Part shown: positions 46,220-53,705 of the stretch, one piece after another
Position numbering within the stretch: the stretch's first letter is position 1
Layout of the letters: every line of letters begins with the position of its first letter
NCBI RefSeq assembly: GCF_900102815.1
Contig: NZ_FNGF01000001.1
Span: forward strand, 111,682 to 175,681
Reading direction: 5' to 3'
DNA: 64,000 nt
From: Glycomyces sambucus
GTDB lineage: Bacteria; Actinomycetota; Actinomycetes; Mycobacteriales; Micromonosporaceae
The notes under the pieces: generated by a model
The model's input: only the letters and a program-made list of their open reading frames with translations
The model's database searches: none
What the model was told of the DNA's origin: nothing
Made by a program: the position numbers and the translations under genes

Positions 46220-46711
46220 ATGGACGACACCGACGCCACCATCGACGCCCTGCTCGCCGAACTCGGCGGGACCTGGGAGACCGTCGAGCAGATCACGACC
46301 GCCCGCGAACGGCTCATAGCCGCACTCCCCGACTGGACGCTCCCGGCCGCGTACGGCATCGCCACGGTCGACGCGGCGGGCGCCGTGGCGTTCGCGCGCG
46401 CCAACGTCGGCGTGCACCCGCTCCCGGCGGTGGTCATGGCCACGGTCCTGGGACACGACGGCGGTTCGGCCGCGTACCTGCTGGACGCGACCTCCTTGGA
46501 CCAGGCGATCCGGCTCCTCGCCCCGGCGGAGGCGTGCACGGCGTACGAGCACCCGAACCTGGCCGTGTGGCGCGAGGTCCGCAAGGCTCTGGACGCGGGC
46601 GAGACCGCCGTGGCGGTGTTCCTCGCCGACCTCGAGTACTCAGGCGCCGATCCGGCCGTGCTCGCGCTCAAGGACATCGCGCTCGAGAAGTCGGCCGCCG
46701 AGGCAGACTAG
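46220..46711 (+). CDS. Hypothetical protein, 163 residues
   Basis: An Ala-rich soluble protein starting MDDTDATIDALLAELGGTWE. It has alternating strands and helices (AVVMATVLGHDGGSAAYLLD, AVWREVRKALDAGETAVAV). No recognised domain or catalytic motif is visible. It is separated from the next gene (SDR) by 5 bp and probably co-transcribed with it. Confidence 0.7.
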   Translation: MDDTDATIDALLAELGGTWETVEQITTARERLIAALPDWTLPAAYGIATVDAAGAVAFARANVGVHPLPAVVMATVLGHDGGSAAYLLDATSLDQAIRLLAPAEACTAYEHPNLAVWREVRKALDAGETAVAVFLADLEYSGADPAVLALKDIALEKSAAEAD

Positions 46712-46716
46712 GGGCC

Positions 46717-47493
46717 ATGAGACGGGCAGTGGTCGTCACCGGCGGCGGACGCGGCGTCGGCCGGGCGGTCGCCGAGCGGCTGCTCGGCGACGGGAACGCC
46801 GTAGTGGTCGTGGAGATGCGACACGAAGCGTGGCTCGAACCGCTCGTCGCCGACGGGCGCGCGGCGCTCGTCCTCGGCGACGCCGGTGACGACGATGTCG
46901 CGGCCAGGGCAGCCGCGGAGGCCCAGGCGCTCGGCACGCTCACCGGCTGGGTGAACAACGCCGCGGTCTTCCGCGACGCCTGGCTCCACGAGGCCGGCGG
47001 CGCCGCCGTCGCCGAGCTGATCCGCGCGAACCTCCAGCCGTGCCTGGCGGGCGCGGCCGCCGCGGTGCGGGCGTTCCGGGCCGCCGGGACGGGCGGCGCG
47101 ATCGTCAACGTCTCGTCCCACCAAGGCCGGCGGGCCGTCTCCGGCGCGCTCCCGTACGCGACCGCGAAGGCCGCCATCGAAGGGCTCACCCGCTCGCTCG
47201 CCGTCGACTACAGGCCGCTCGGCATCCGCGTCAACGCCGTCGCGCTCGGCTCGATCACCACCGAACGCATGGAAGCGGCGCTCGCGGACATGACGGAGGC
47301 GGAGCGGACCGCGCACGCGGGCACGATGCGCGACCTGCACCCGCTCGGCCGCGCCGGGTCCGGCGACGAGGTGGCCGACGCGGTCGCGTACCTGCTCTCC
47401 GACGCCGCCTCCTTCGTCACCGGCGCGATCCTCCCCGTCGACGGCGGCCGCAGCGCCCAGGGCCCCGATCCGGAGGCCCGCCGACTCGATTGA
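46717..47493 (+). CDS. SDR-family oxidoreductase
   Basis: A 258-residue classical short-chain dehydrogenase/reductase: cofactor loop VVTGGGRGVGRAVA, NNAAVFRD, catalytic S in IVNVSSHQGR and Y-x3-K in LPYATAKAAIEGLT. The C-terminus has FVTGAILPVDGGRS, where the family usually has the VDGG end. The acidic residue after the second strand (VVVEMRHE) hints at NAD preference. The substrate is unknown. It ends inside the palindrome that overlaps the MarR promoter. Confidence 0.9.
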   Translation: MRRAVVVTGGGRGVGRAVAERLLGDGNAVVVVEMRHEAWLEPLVADGRAALVLGDAGDDDVAARAAAEAQALGTLTGWVNNAAVFRDAWLHEAGGAAVAELIRANLQPCLAGAAAAVRAFRAAGTGGAIVNVSSHQGRRAVSGALPYATAKAAIEGLTRSLAVDYRPLGIRVNAVALGSITTERMEAALADMTEAERTAHAGTMRDLHPLGRAGSGDEVADAVAYLLSDAASFVTGAILPVDGGRSAQGPDPEARRLD

Positions 47494-47507
47494 CAGGTAC
47501 CTGTCAA
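47490..47507. promoter_or_regulatory. 18-bp perfect palindrome and -35 element upstream of marR-type gene
   Basis: TTGACAGGTACCTGTCAA is a perfect palindrome whose left end is also a consensus -35 TTGACA; TAGCCT about 19 bp further could be the -10. It begins at the stop codon of the SDR gene and ends 20 bp before the MarR start, a position expected for an autoregulatory MarR operator. Confidence 0.7.
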
Positions 47508-47527
47508 TATCTGCTAGCCTCATTCCC

Positions 47528-47980
47528 GTGGCAGCACTCAGTCCGCGCGCCCTCGACGTCTCCGATCTCGTCATCGAGGTCTTCCGCGCCAACGGCGCCC
47601 TCATCGCCGCCGGCGACGGGCTCGCGCAACCCGCCGGGCTCACCAGCGCGCGCTGGCAGGTCCTCGGCGTCGTCGACGAGGAACCGCTCACCGTCGCCGA
47701 CGTGGCCCGCACCATGGGACTGCGCCGCCAGAGCGTCCAGCAGACGGCCGACGCCCTCGTCCGCGACGGCCTCGCCGCCTACCGCGACAACCCGAACCAC
47801 CGCCGCGCCAAGCTCATCGCGCCCACCCCGGCGGGCCTGACCGCCCTCGCCTCGGTCGAGCGCCGCCACGCTTCTTGGGCCGACGCCCTCGCCGCCCGCC
47901 TCGGCCCCGAGGCGATCGCGTCCGCCAGGTCCGCGCTCCGCGAACTCCGCTCCGCTCTGGAGGCACCGCATGGCCGGTGA
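47528..47980 (+). CDS. MarR-family transcriptional regulator
   Basis: A 150-residue winged-helix regulator: LTVADVARTMGLRRQSVQQTADALVRDGL is the recognition HTH and NPNHRRAKLIAPTPAGL the wing. MarR proteins dimerise and sense small aromatic or oxidising ligands. An 18-bp palindrome overlaps its promoter. The 3' end overlaps the next gene by 11 bp, so the VOC-TPR protein is very probably its regulatory target. Confidence 0.9.
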   Translation: MAALSPRALDVSDLVIEVFRANGALIAAGDGLAQPAGLTSARWQVLGVVDEEPLTVADVARTMGLRRQSVQQTADALVRDGLAAYRDNPNHRRAKLIAPTPAGLTALASVERRHASWADALAARLGPEAIASARSALRELRSALEAPHGR

Positions 47981-48680
47981 GACCACGATCCCGCTGCTCC
48001 CCTGCCGGTCGATCGACGAGACCGCCGAGTTCTACCGCATGCTCGGCTTCACGGAGACCCTCCACCAGACCCGGCCCAACCCGTACACGGTGCTGGTCAG
48101 CGAGGACATCCAGCTCCACTTCTTCGGTGTCGACGACCTCGAACCCGAGACCACGCTGGGCACCTGCCTGGTGATCGTCCCCGACACCGGCGCCCTCTTC
48201 GACCGCTTCGCCGCGGGCATGCGCGCCGCGCACGGCAAGCTCCTCCTCACCGGCATCCCGCGGATGACCCGCCCTCGCAAGCGCGCCAACACCGGCAACC
48301 GGGCCGGCTTCTCCGTGGTCGACCCGGGAGGCAACACCATCCGCTTCTTCCCCGCCGCCGAGGACGCCGAGGAGCGACCGCCGGCCACCACGAAGCTCGG
48401 CAAGACCCTCGAACGGGCGATCGTCCTGGGCGACGCCAAGGGCGACGCGTCCCAGGCCGCGAAGATCCTCGACGCGACCCTCGCGAAGACCCCCGACACC
48501 GACCCCGATCTCCTCGAAGCCCTCGCCTATCGGGCCGAACTCGCCACCCGCCAAGCCGACCACGCCCGCGCCCGCGAACTCCTCGACCGGATCGACACCC
48601 TCGACCTCACCGACCAGGCCCGCGCGACCCACGCCCCGACCCTCGCGGCCGCCGCCGACCTCAGGACACAACTCCCCTAA
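47970..48680 (+). CDS. VOC-superfamily protein fused to a TPR-like tail
   Basis: A 236-residue protein. Residues 1-125 are a glyoxalase/bleomycin-resistance (VOC) domain: LLPCRSIDETAEFYRMLGFTE, QLHFFGVDDL and GFSVVDPGGNTIRFFP. Residues 140-236 form two to three TPR-like helical hairpins (DASQAAKILDATLAKTPDTD, QADHARARELLDRIDTLDL). Single VOC domains bind metals or drugs such as bleomycin. The TPR-like extension is found in some actinobacterial members. It overlaps the MarR stop, so translation is coupled. Confidence 0.82.
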   Translation: MAGETTIPLLPCRSIDETAEFYRMLGFTETLHQTRPNPYTVLVSEDIQLHFFGVDDLEPETTLGTCLVIVPDTGALFDRFAAGMRAAHGKLLLTGIPRMTRPRKRANTGNRAGFSVVDPGGNTIRFFPAAEDAEERPPATTKLGKTLERAIVLGDAKGDASQAAKILDATLAKTPDTDPDLLEALAYRAELATRQADHARARELLDRIDTLDLTDQARATHAPTLAAAADLRTQLP

Positions 48681-48717
48681 CCACCAGGTATCATTCACAC
48701 CGGCCCGCGAGGGCCCC

Positions 48718-48791
48718 GGCCCGGTATTCCAACTGGCAGAGAAGACGGATTCAAAACCCGTACAGTGTGGGTTCGAATCCCACTCGGGCCA
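48718..48791 (+). tRNA. tRNA with CAA anticodon (Leu-type), class I variable loop
   Basis: The cloverleaf folds as follows: acceptor GGCCCGG/TCGGGCC (7 bp, one G-T), a 3-bp D stem TTC/GAA with GG in the loop, an anticodon stem at 48745-48749/48757-48761, and a T arm GTGGG-TTCGAAT-CCCAC. The anticodon CAA lies at 48752-48754. The variable loop is only ACAGT, whereas tRNA-Leu normally has a long variable arm, and the pair next to the anticodon loop is A-C. CCA is not encoded. It is followed by mobile-element remnants, so it may be an integration site. Confidence 0.75.
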
Positions 48792-49103
48792 CAAACGGAC
48801 ATCCAGTTAGCAACACCCCATAACGAATGATCCAGCCTAGCTCTCGTTCGGCATTCCGAGGGACGCGAGTCTCGCCGTGATTAAGTATGGCGAAGACACT
48901 CCACATACACGATTCTGGAGGCAGTCCGAACTGTCCGCCGTCCACGCCGTTGTGCTGACGCCCCGCGAGCTCTTCTTCGGCCAGCAGCCGGAACCACCTC
49001 GGATATCCCCGCTTCCATCAGCTATGCACGGACGTCGACGACCGCTTCGAGAGTACGGATGCGGCGCTTAAGGCACTAGAACGCCACCGAGTGGGAGTCC
49101 TTG
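48792..49103. other. Gene-poor junction between tRNA and conjugation-gene remnant
   Basis: About 310 bp with no credible gene. A 64-codon frame at 48877-49071 has no Shine-Dalgarno or protein-like composition. Base composition is lower in GC than the flanks. I see no second copy of the tRNA 3' end in the window, so an attachment-site pair cannot be shown. This stretch probably marks the deletion end point of the element. Confidence 0.5.
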
Positions 49104-49340
49104 CTACCCGGCATCCGCCGCCGAGCACACCGTCTTTGATGCTAGCCCTGACCCTGCGCACTCCACCCCCGGCGGGAGCGAGGCCGGATACCCGACCAGG
49201 ACGAGCACGGCGGCCCAGCCGTCGCCTGCGCGCATGCGCCGCAGCTCGACGGCGGCCGTGTCGGGCCACAGTTCGGCCGGGACGGGGAAGTCGCCCCTCC
49301 CGCGGGCTTTGCCCATGAGGCGGTGCAGCAGGGTGGTCAT
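49104..49340 (-). pseudogene. Truncated VirB4-like conjugation ATPase (N-terminal fragment)
   Basis: A 78-codon frame starting MTTLLHRLMGKARGRGDFPV, then ELWPDTAAVELRRMRAGDGW and VLVLVGYPASLPPG. This is the typical N-terminus of the VirB4-like ATPase that follows PrgI in actinobacterial conjugative elements (several hundred residues in full). After about residue 58 the sequence becomes unrelated and stops, so the Walker motifs are all missing. The ATG at 49340 overlaps the PrgI stop (ATGA). Identification as VirB4 rests on context and the N-terminal pattern. Confidence 0.6.
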
Positions 49341-50218
49341 GACGGTGCCTCCGTTCGGGCGGGTGAGCCGTACGGGTCGATCCCGTACCGGACTCGCGCG
49401 GTGAGCTCGGGGGCGGCAAGCAGGCGTGAGGGCACGCCGATGCCTTCGGCCATGGCCCGGACCTGGCCGGCGGCGTAGCGCGCGCCTTCGGCGTCGGGGC
49501 AGCGGACGGTGACGGTCACCTCGCGGCGCAGGAGTTGGCGTGAGGCGACGACCTCGGCGAGCCAGGCCCGGTGCTCTACGGCGGCGGCCCGCAGGCGCGG
49601 CGCATCGAGCACGGCGGCGTGCGCCGCGAGGGATTCGAGGTAGGCGGTGAGGTCGACCGGTCGGGTGGAGAGGCAGATTTGCAGGTGCGCGTCCGTGGCG
49701 CAGAGGAGCCGGGCGAGCGCGGCGCACAGCATCGCCTGCTCGCTGGCCGAACGCAGCCCGAAGTTGAGGAAGCCCACGTCGACGGCGACCGCCCACCCAG
49801 CCGGTCCCAGATCGATCGCGCCATCGGATCGCACCGCCCGGACCGGCCCCCGGGCAGCAGCGACCGCCTTGGAGTCAAGGCGCCTGCCGAGGACGCGGGA
49901 CAGGCTGCCCGCAACCGCTTCGGCAGGGGCGCCGGCGGCTATCGGGCGCCTCGGCTGGCGGAGTGCGGCCAGCGCGATCCGGTCCAGTCCGGCCCCGTCG
50001 AGGCGACCGAGGGCCAGCGCGACGGCTGCGGCGGCGACCGGCGCAGTCGCGAGCAGGAGCACCGCAATCGGGACGGTCCCGGCCATGCCGCGCCAGGCGG
50101 CCAGGAGGCCCAGCGCAACGGGGGCGAGGATGAGGGTCTGGCGGGCGGTGAGCCCGAACAGGACTTTGTCCTCCACGTTCACATCCGCCGGGACGCTGAC
50201 ACTGCCACGACCGCTCAT
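49337..50218 (-). CDS. PrgI-family conjugation protein
   Basis: A 293-residue protein beginning with a PrgI domain: VPADVNVEDKVLFGLTARQ followed by two hydrophobic helices (about 28-45 and 48-70). The rest is a soluble alpha/beta domain. PrgI-family proteins occur in type IV secretion/conjugation loci of Gram-positive bacteria, between the VirB6-like membrane protein and the VirB4-like ATPase, which is exactly the order here. ATG at 50218 overlaps the upstream stop (ATGA). Confidence 0.82.
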   Translation of the reverse strand: MSGRGSVSVPADVNVEDKVLFGLTARQTLILAPVALGLLAAWRGMAGTVPIAVLLLATAPVAAAAVALALGRLDGAGLDRIALAALRQPRRPIAAGAPAEAVAGSLSRVLGRRLDSKAVAAARGPVRAVRSDGAIDLGPAGWAVAVDVGFLNFGLRSASEQAMLCAALARLLCATDAHLQICLSTRPVDLTAYLESLAAHAAVLDAPRLRAAAVEHRAWLAEVVASRQLLRREVTVTVRCPDAEGARYAAGQVRAMAEGIGVPSRLLAAPELTARVRYGIDPYGSPARTEAPS

Positions 50219-51870
50219 GGCTCCGCCCGCCCCTCGTCGTCCCGGTCCTCGGCTGCGTCGCGGGCCCGCTGCGCGGCGATGTCAGCGGCGGTCCGGTCGC
50301 CCGGAGCCTGCCAGAACCGGGCGTCGCCGAGCATCGGCTGATCGGGACCGCCGGTGTGCGCCTCGGGCCGGACAGGTGCCGGGCCTTCGGCGGCTTCGGC
50401 ACCTCGTGCGAGCGGCCCCGTGGCGCGGTGTGCCGGGTCGGGGAAGAGACCCCGTTGAGTCCAGGACGGCTGGGCCCGGCGCAGCGGCGGGACGTCGGCG
50501 ATGCGCCGCCCTGTCCTCGGGCGCACACCCGCCTGCCGCAGGCGGCGCTCCTCGGCTTCGAGCTGGGTGCCTTCGGCATCGGTGAGCCGCTGCTCCATGC
50601 CGCGGCGGCGGCCCTCGTCGGTGGCAAACCCGCCAAGCCTGCGTGAATGGTCGAGCGGGTTGGCGGGCTCGAACATCGAGTCGTATGCGCCCTCGCCGGG
50701 CCGGGCAGGCTGCTCAGGGGCTGCTCCGGGCGTCCGGTCCCACCACGGCGCTGTCCGGGGCGCGGTCTCGGGCGACCGGTGGCCGAACGCCGATCCCAGG
50801 TGGTTCACCTGCGAGGCGCGACCGGGGCCGCGGTGACCGAATGCAGAGCCAAGCGGGGTCACCGATGAGGCGCGGCCCTGGTGCTTGCCCCACCAGAACT
50901 TGCCGCCGTCGTTAGCGGCTGCCGGTGCCTTGGGCTCCGGTCTGCCACCGCGTTTGCGGAACCGCCCGGTCACTGCGCCGACCGCCAAAGCAGTGGCAGC
51001 GCCGGTCACGAAACGTGAGCCGGGCACCCGCAGCGGCCGGCCGCGCGCGATCCGGAAGGCGTTCTGGTGGATCTGCCACATCATCCAGATGACGACGACC
51101 AGGTACAGGCTGTGGACGCCGATGTGCCCGATGTGGCCGAAATAGCGGCCTGAACCGTCTCGGCCCTCGGGCCACAGCAGGCTATTCCACACCCAGATCA
51201 ACACCGCCTGCCCGATAGAGGACGCCATGCAGGCGCCGAACATCCGCCACCACAATTGCGCCGCCCACTCGGTGACCGGGAGGGCGTGGCACGCCAGCGC
51301 GATCGGACTGAGTGCCACGAGAAAGAACCACACGATGTTCCGCATGATGGAAACGAGGAACAGCAGTAGCAGGCATACGATCGTCAGGACCACCCACAAC
51401 AGGTCGAACAGCATGACATCGATGGAGGGAGTCTCAGACCCCAGATCGCGGGTCGCCCGCAATTCCCAGAGTGCATTCGACTCCGGCTGATCCTCGATGT
51501 AATAAATGTCTGATTCAAGGAACGCCGAGGCGATGTCGTAGTTCGCATCGAGCGCCTGGAGAACGATGACGAACGAGCATCCTGCCAAGAGGAACCCGAC
51601 GATCAGACGCGGGGCGAGCTCGCGAGCCGTATAGCGGGTTTGCAGCGTCTCATGCGCCATGAGGATCAAGCCGCCGACGACGATCAGGAGCGCATAGGAG
51701 GCGTAGACGATGGCGACGAAGTGCCCGCGAAGTTCGAGACCCCAGTCCGTGAAATCCTCCGAGAGCAGGACCCAGTTCGCTTCGCTCAGCGCATCGCTGA
51801 TTGACCGCCGAAACACGATCGCGCGGTCGGCGAGCCAGTCAATCATGCCGTCGAGAATCTGCTCGTACAT
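50215..51870 (-). CDS. VirB6/TrbL-like conjugation membrane protein
   Basis: A 551-residue protein. Its first about 300 residues contain six or seven hydrophobic helices (e.g. HFVAIVYASYALLIVVGGLI, LLWVVLTIVCLLLLFLVSI, NIVWFFLVALSPIALACHA), as in VirB6/TrbL channel proteins. The C-terminal about 250 residues are hydrophilic, Pro/Gly/Arg-rich and probably disordered, with a repeated LGSAFGHR segment. It would form part of the mating channel. The gene is intact although the element is truncated. Confidence 0.75.
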   Translation of the reverse strand: MYEQILDGMIDWLADRAIVFRRSISDALSEANWVLLSEDFTDWGLELRGHFVAIVYASYALLIVVGGLILMAHETLQTRYTARELAPRLIVGFLLAGCSFVIVLQALDANYDIASAFLESDIYYIEDQPESNALWELRATRDLGSETPSIDVMLFDLLWVVLTIVCLLLLFLVSIMRNIVWFFLVALSPIALACHALPVTEWAAQLWWRMFGACMASSIGQAVLIWVWNSLLWPEGRDGSGRYFGHIGHIGVHSLYLVVVIWMMWQIHQNAFRIARGRPLRVPGSRFVTGAATALAVGAVTGRFRKRGGRPEPKAPAAANDGGKFWWGKHQGRASSVTPLGSAFGHRGPGRASQVNHLGSAFGHRSPETAPRTAPWWDRTPGAAPEQPARPGEGAYDSMFEPANPLDHSRRLGGFATDEGRRRGMEQRLTDAEGTQLEAEERRLRQAGVRPRTGRRIADVPPLRRAQPSWTQRGLFPDPAHRATGPLARGAEAAEGPAPVRPEAHTGGPDQPMLGDARFWQAPGDRTAADIAAQRARDAAEDRDDEGRAEP

Positions 51871-51872
51871 GA

Positions 51873-52223
51873 CTACTCACCCGACAGAATCTGTTTGAGG
51901 ATGGCGACGAGGATCGGTGCGAGCACGACGATGCCGAAACCGATCGCAGCGCTCCGAAGTGCCGATTTCGCCCGCTCGGTCTCCCCGGGCTCAGAGGCGA
52001 GAAGATACCGGAATCCGGCAAAAGTCAGCATCACCGCAACCGCAGTCCCGGCAATGACAACGATGACCAGCTGCAATCGGTTCAGGACGTCGATGACGCC
52101 TTGCGTATTCGCCATCGCAGGCTCAGCCATGAACACGATAAATGCCGCGACGAGTCCGGAGAATAGTCCTGCTGTGCATAGCCGATGCCGCCTTGTCGGC
52201 CTCGGTGCGTCGTGCGTGCGCAT
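51873..52223 (-). CDS. Pilin-like (VirB2/TrbC-type) conjugation protein
   Basis: A 116-residue small membrane protein: an N-terminal signal-like segment (RHRLCTAGLFSGLVAAFIVF, ending AEPAMANT), then two hydrophobic helices (QLVIVVIAGTAVAVMLTFAG and AIGFGIVVLAPILVAILKQI) separated by a charged loop. This is the VirB2/TrbC-like pattern. It lies 2 bp upstream of the VirB6-like gene and is first in the leftward conjugation operon. Confidence 0.72.
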   Translation of the reverse strand: MRTHDAPRPTRRHRLCTAGLFSGLVAAFIVFMAEPAMANTQGVIDVLNRLQLVIVVIAGTAVAVMLTFAGFRYLLASEPGETERAKSALRSAAIGFGIVVLAPILVAILKQILSGE

Positions 52224-52718
52224 CTTCTGCGCCTCCCTCGGAGGACTCGTGCAGAAGACCGGCCCAGAATCGCGCCGAAACCCGAACCCGGGCCGGTCGA
52301 CACGCCACCGATTCGCTTCGATGCGACGGAGACATCACCTCCTCCGATGCGAGTGCCAAGAGCTATGTCCAGGCCGCACCGACCTCGGCAGCGCGTCAAG
52401 CCAACGTCCATTCCGTCGACTCACCAAGAAAAGACACAGGATTACCGACCACCCGAACCACCCAGCGCGTAACCAAAGCGATAACCAGTCGCTGAACTGG
52501 GATTTCACCTTGAGGCAAATATCAGAAACCACCGTCTAACAGCTTTATGAGATCGGGGATCGGCAACGCAGCGCGGGGAGGTTGATAACCACGAATAACC
52601 AATATCCAAGGCCCGGTTACCAAGGGTTACATTCTGACTTGCACATCAGCCGAAAACGCGGCCTCATGGGGATACGCACCGACGAACAAGCGTCGAATCT
52701 TACTCATGGAGGCTCATC
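52224..52718. other. Divergent non-coding region with paired TAACCA motifs
   Basis: About 495 bp between the pilin-like gene and the rightward sigma-like gene, clearly lower in GC than the core. TAACCA occurs as close pairs at 52470/52482 and 52586/52596, and GGTTACC plus GGGTTAC follow at about 52615-52630. These may be regulator binding sites or iteron-like elements. GGAGG at 52708 is the Shine-Dalgarno of the sigma-like gene. Other open frames here are not convincing. Confidence 0.5.
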
Positions 52719-53423
52719 ATGCGAATCTCAACCATCGGCAAATGTGAGCGCGAATTCAAACGAATCTGCAACCACACCGGAACCCGCACCGGCGACGGAA
52801 AGTGGTCTTTGAGTGTCGGAGGAACATCGATCTCCACCGGAGAGCTCGGCCGCACACTCCTCAGCAAGGACACCGCGCAAACCGAGCGCGATAGCGCGTG
52901 GGCAACCATCGTTGACCAAGCCCGAAAAGCGCAGGAGCCCTGGCTGATCATCGCCGTCGGCGTCGCCATCCCAGGCATCCGCAACGCCATCAAGTTCGCG
53001 TCCGTATATGCGCCTGAATACTCGGACCGGACCGAAATCGAAAGCGCCGCACTAGCCGGATTCGTCACCGCAGTCCACGACATCGACACCACTCGCGGAA
53101 AAGTCTGTGCACGCCTCTGCAATCGCGCCTACATCGCCGCAAGGCGCTGCGCGATAGAGATATCGCGATACCAAAGGCAGTTGCACTCACCTATCTTCGA
53201 GTCACACCCTCCTGCCAAAGAGTTCGGACACCCCGATCTCGTCCTAGCAAAGGCGATCGATAACGAGATCGTAACCAGACTTCAGGCAATACTCATCCTG
53301 AAAGTCGTGATCGAGAAGCTGCCGATCAGCGCCGTCGCCGAAGCCGAGGAAATAACGGAAGAATCTGCATCCAACCAGATTCGCGCGGCGAAGGCGCAAC
53401 TTTGGGAATGGCTGACGCAATGA
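52719..53423 (+). CDS. Sigma-like / helix-turn-helix protein of a conjugative element
   Basis: A 234-residue protein. The middle (ESAALAGFVTAVHDIDTTRG, ARLCNRAYIAARRCAIEISR) resembles sigma-factor region 2. The C-terminus (LPISAVAEAEEITEESASNQIRAAKAQLWEWL) resembles a region-4 HTH. Similar proteins lie near PrgI/VirB6-like genes in actinobacterial integrative elements. It has lower GC and more A-rich codon use than the core, a sign of transfer. ATG with GGAGG at 6-bp spacing. Its role as a transcription factor is inference. Confidence 0.6.
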   Translation: MRISTIGKCEREFKRICNHTGTRTGDGKWSLSVGGTSISTGELGRTLLSKDTAQTERDSAWATIVDQARKAQEPWLIIAVGVAIPGIRNAIKFASVYAPEYSDRTEIESAALAGFVTAVHDIDTTRGKVCARLCNRAYIAARRCAIEISRYQRQLHSPIFESHPPAKEFGHPDLVLAKAIDNEIVTRLQAILILKVVIEKLPISAVAEAEEITEESASNQIRAAKAQLWEWLTQ

Positions 53424-53695
53424 GTCATCATAGTGGTAGGAGAGTGGAACTTCCGATATTCATTGAAAAGCTCAGCCGGGAGATGCGCGCGTCAGGATAT
53501 GGACTCCTGCTGTTGTTCGGTGCCTTGCTGATCACAGGATGGTGGCTCATGCTGGGCATCAGAGTCGCCCATGCAGAATGGCTTCGAGGGATGCCGACGA
53601 TAGGGTATCTAGGCGCGGCGCAGCCCTGCGCCGCACTTCTAGCAAGGTGCGCAGTCAAACAGCTATGGCGCGCTACTCGCCCCCGACGCATCTGA
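53420..53695 (+). CDS. Small membrane protein coupled to the sigma-like gene
   Basis: A 91-residue protein starting MSHHSGRRVELPIFIEKLSR, with one or two hydrophobic segments (YGLLLLFGALLITGWWLMLG and a weaker AAQPCAALLARCA). The ATG at 53420 overlaps the sigma-like stop (ATGA), so the two are coupled, perhaps as a regulator and membrane partner. No known family recognised. The CRISPR array begins 10 bp after its stop. Confidence 0.6.
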   Translation: MSHHSGRRVELPIFIEKLSREMRASGYGLLLLFGALLITGWWLMLGIRVAHAEWLRGMPTIGYLGAAQPCAALLARCAVKQLWRATRPRRI

Positions 53696-53705
53696 AATCG
53701 GTATT

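Noticed and set aside
48877..49071. A 64-codon frame between the tRNA and the VirB4-like fragment
   Set aside because: No Shine-Dalgarno, no protein-like pattern and low hydrophobic content; most likely non-coding.
51895..52539. Rightward frame opposite the pilin-like gene
   Set aside because: Composition is unlike a folded protein and the pilin-like frame opposite has clear membrane helices.
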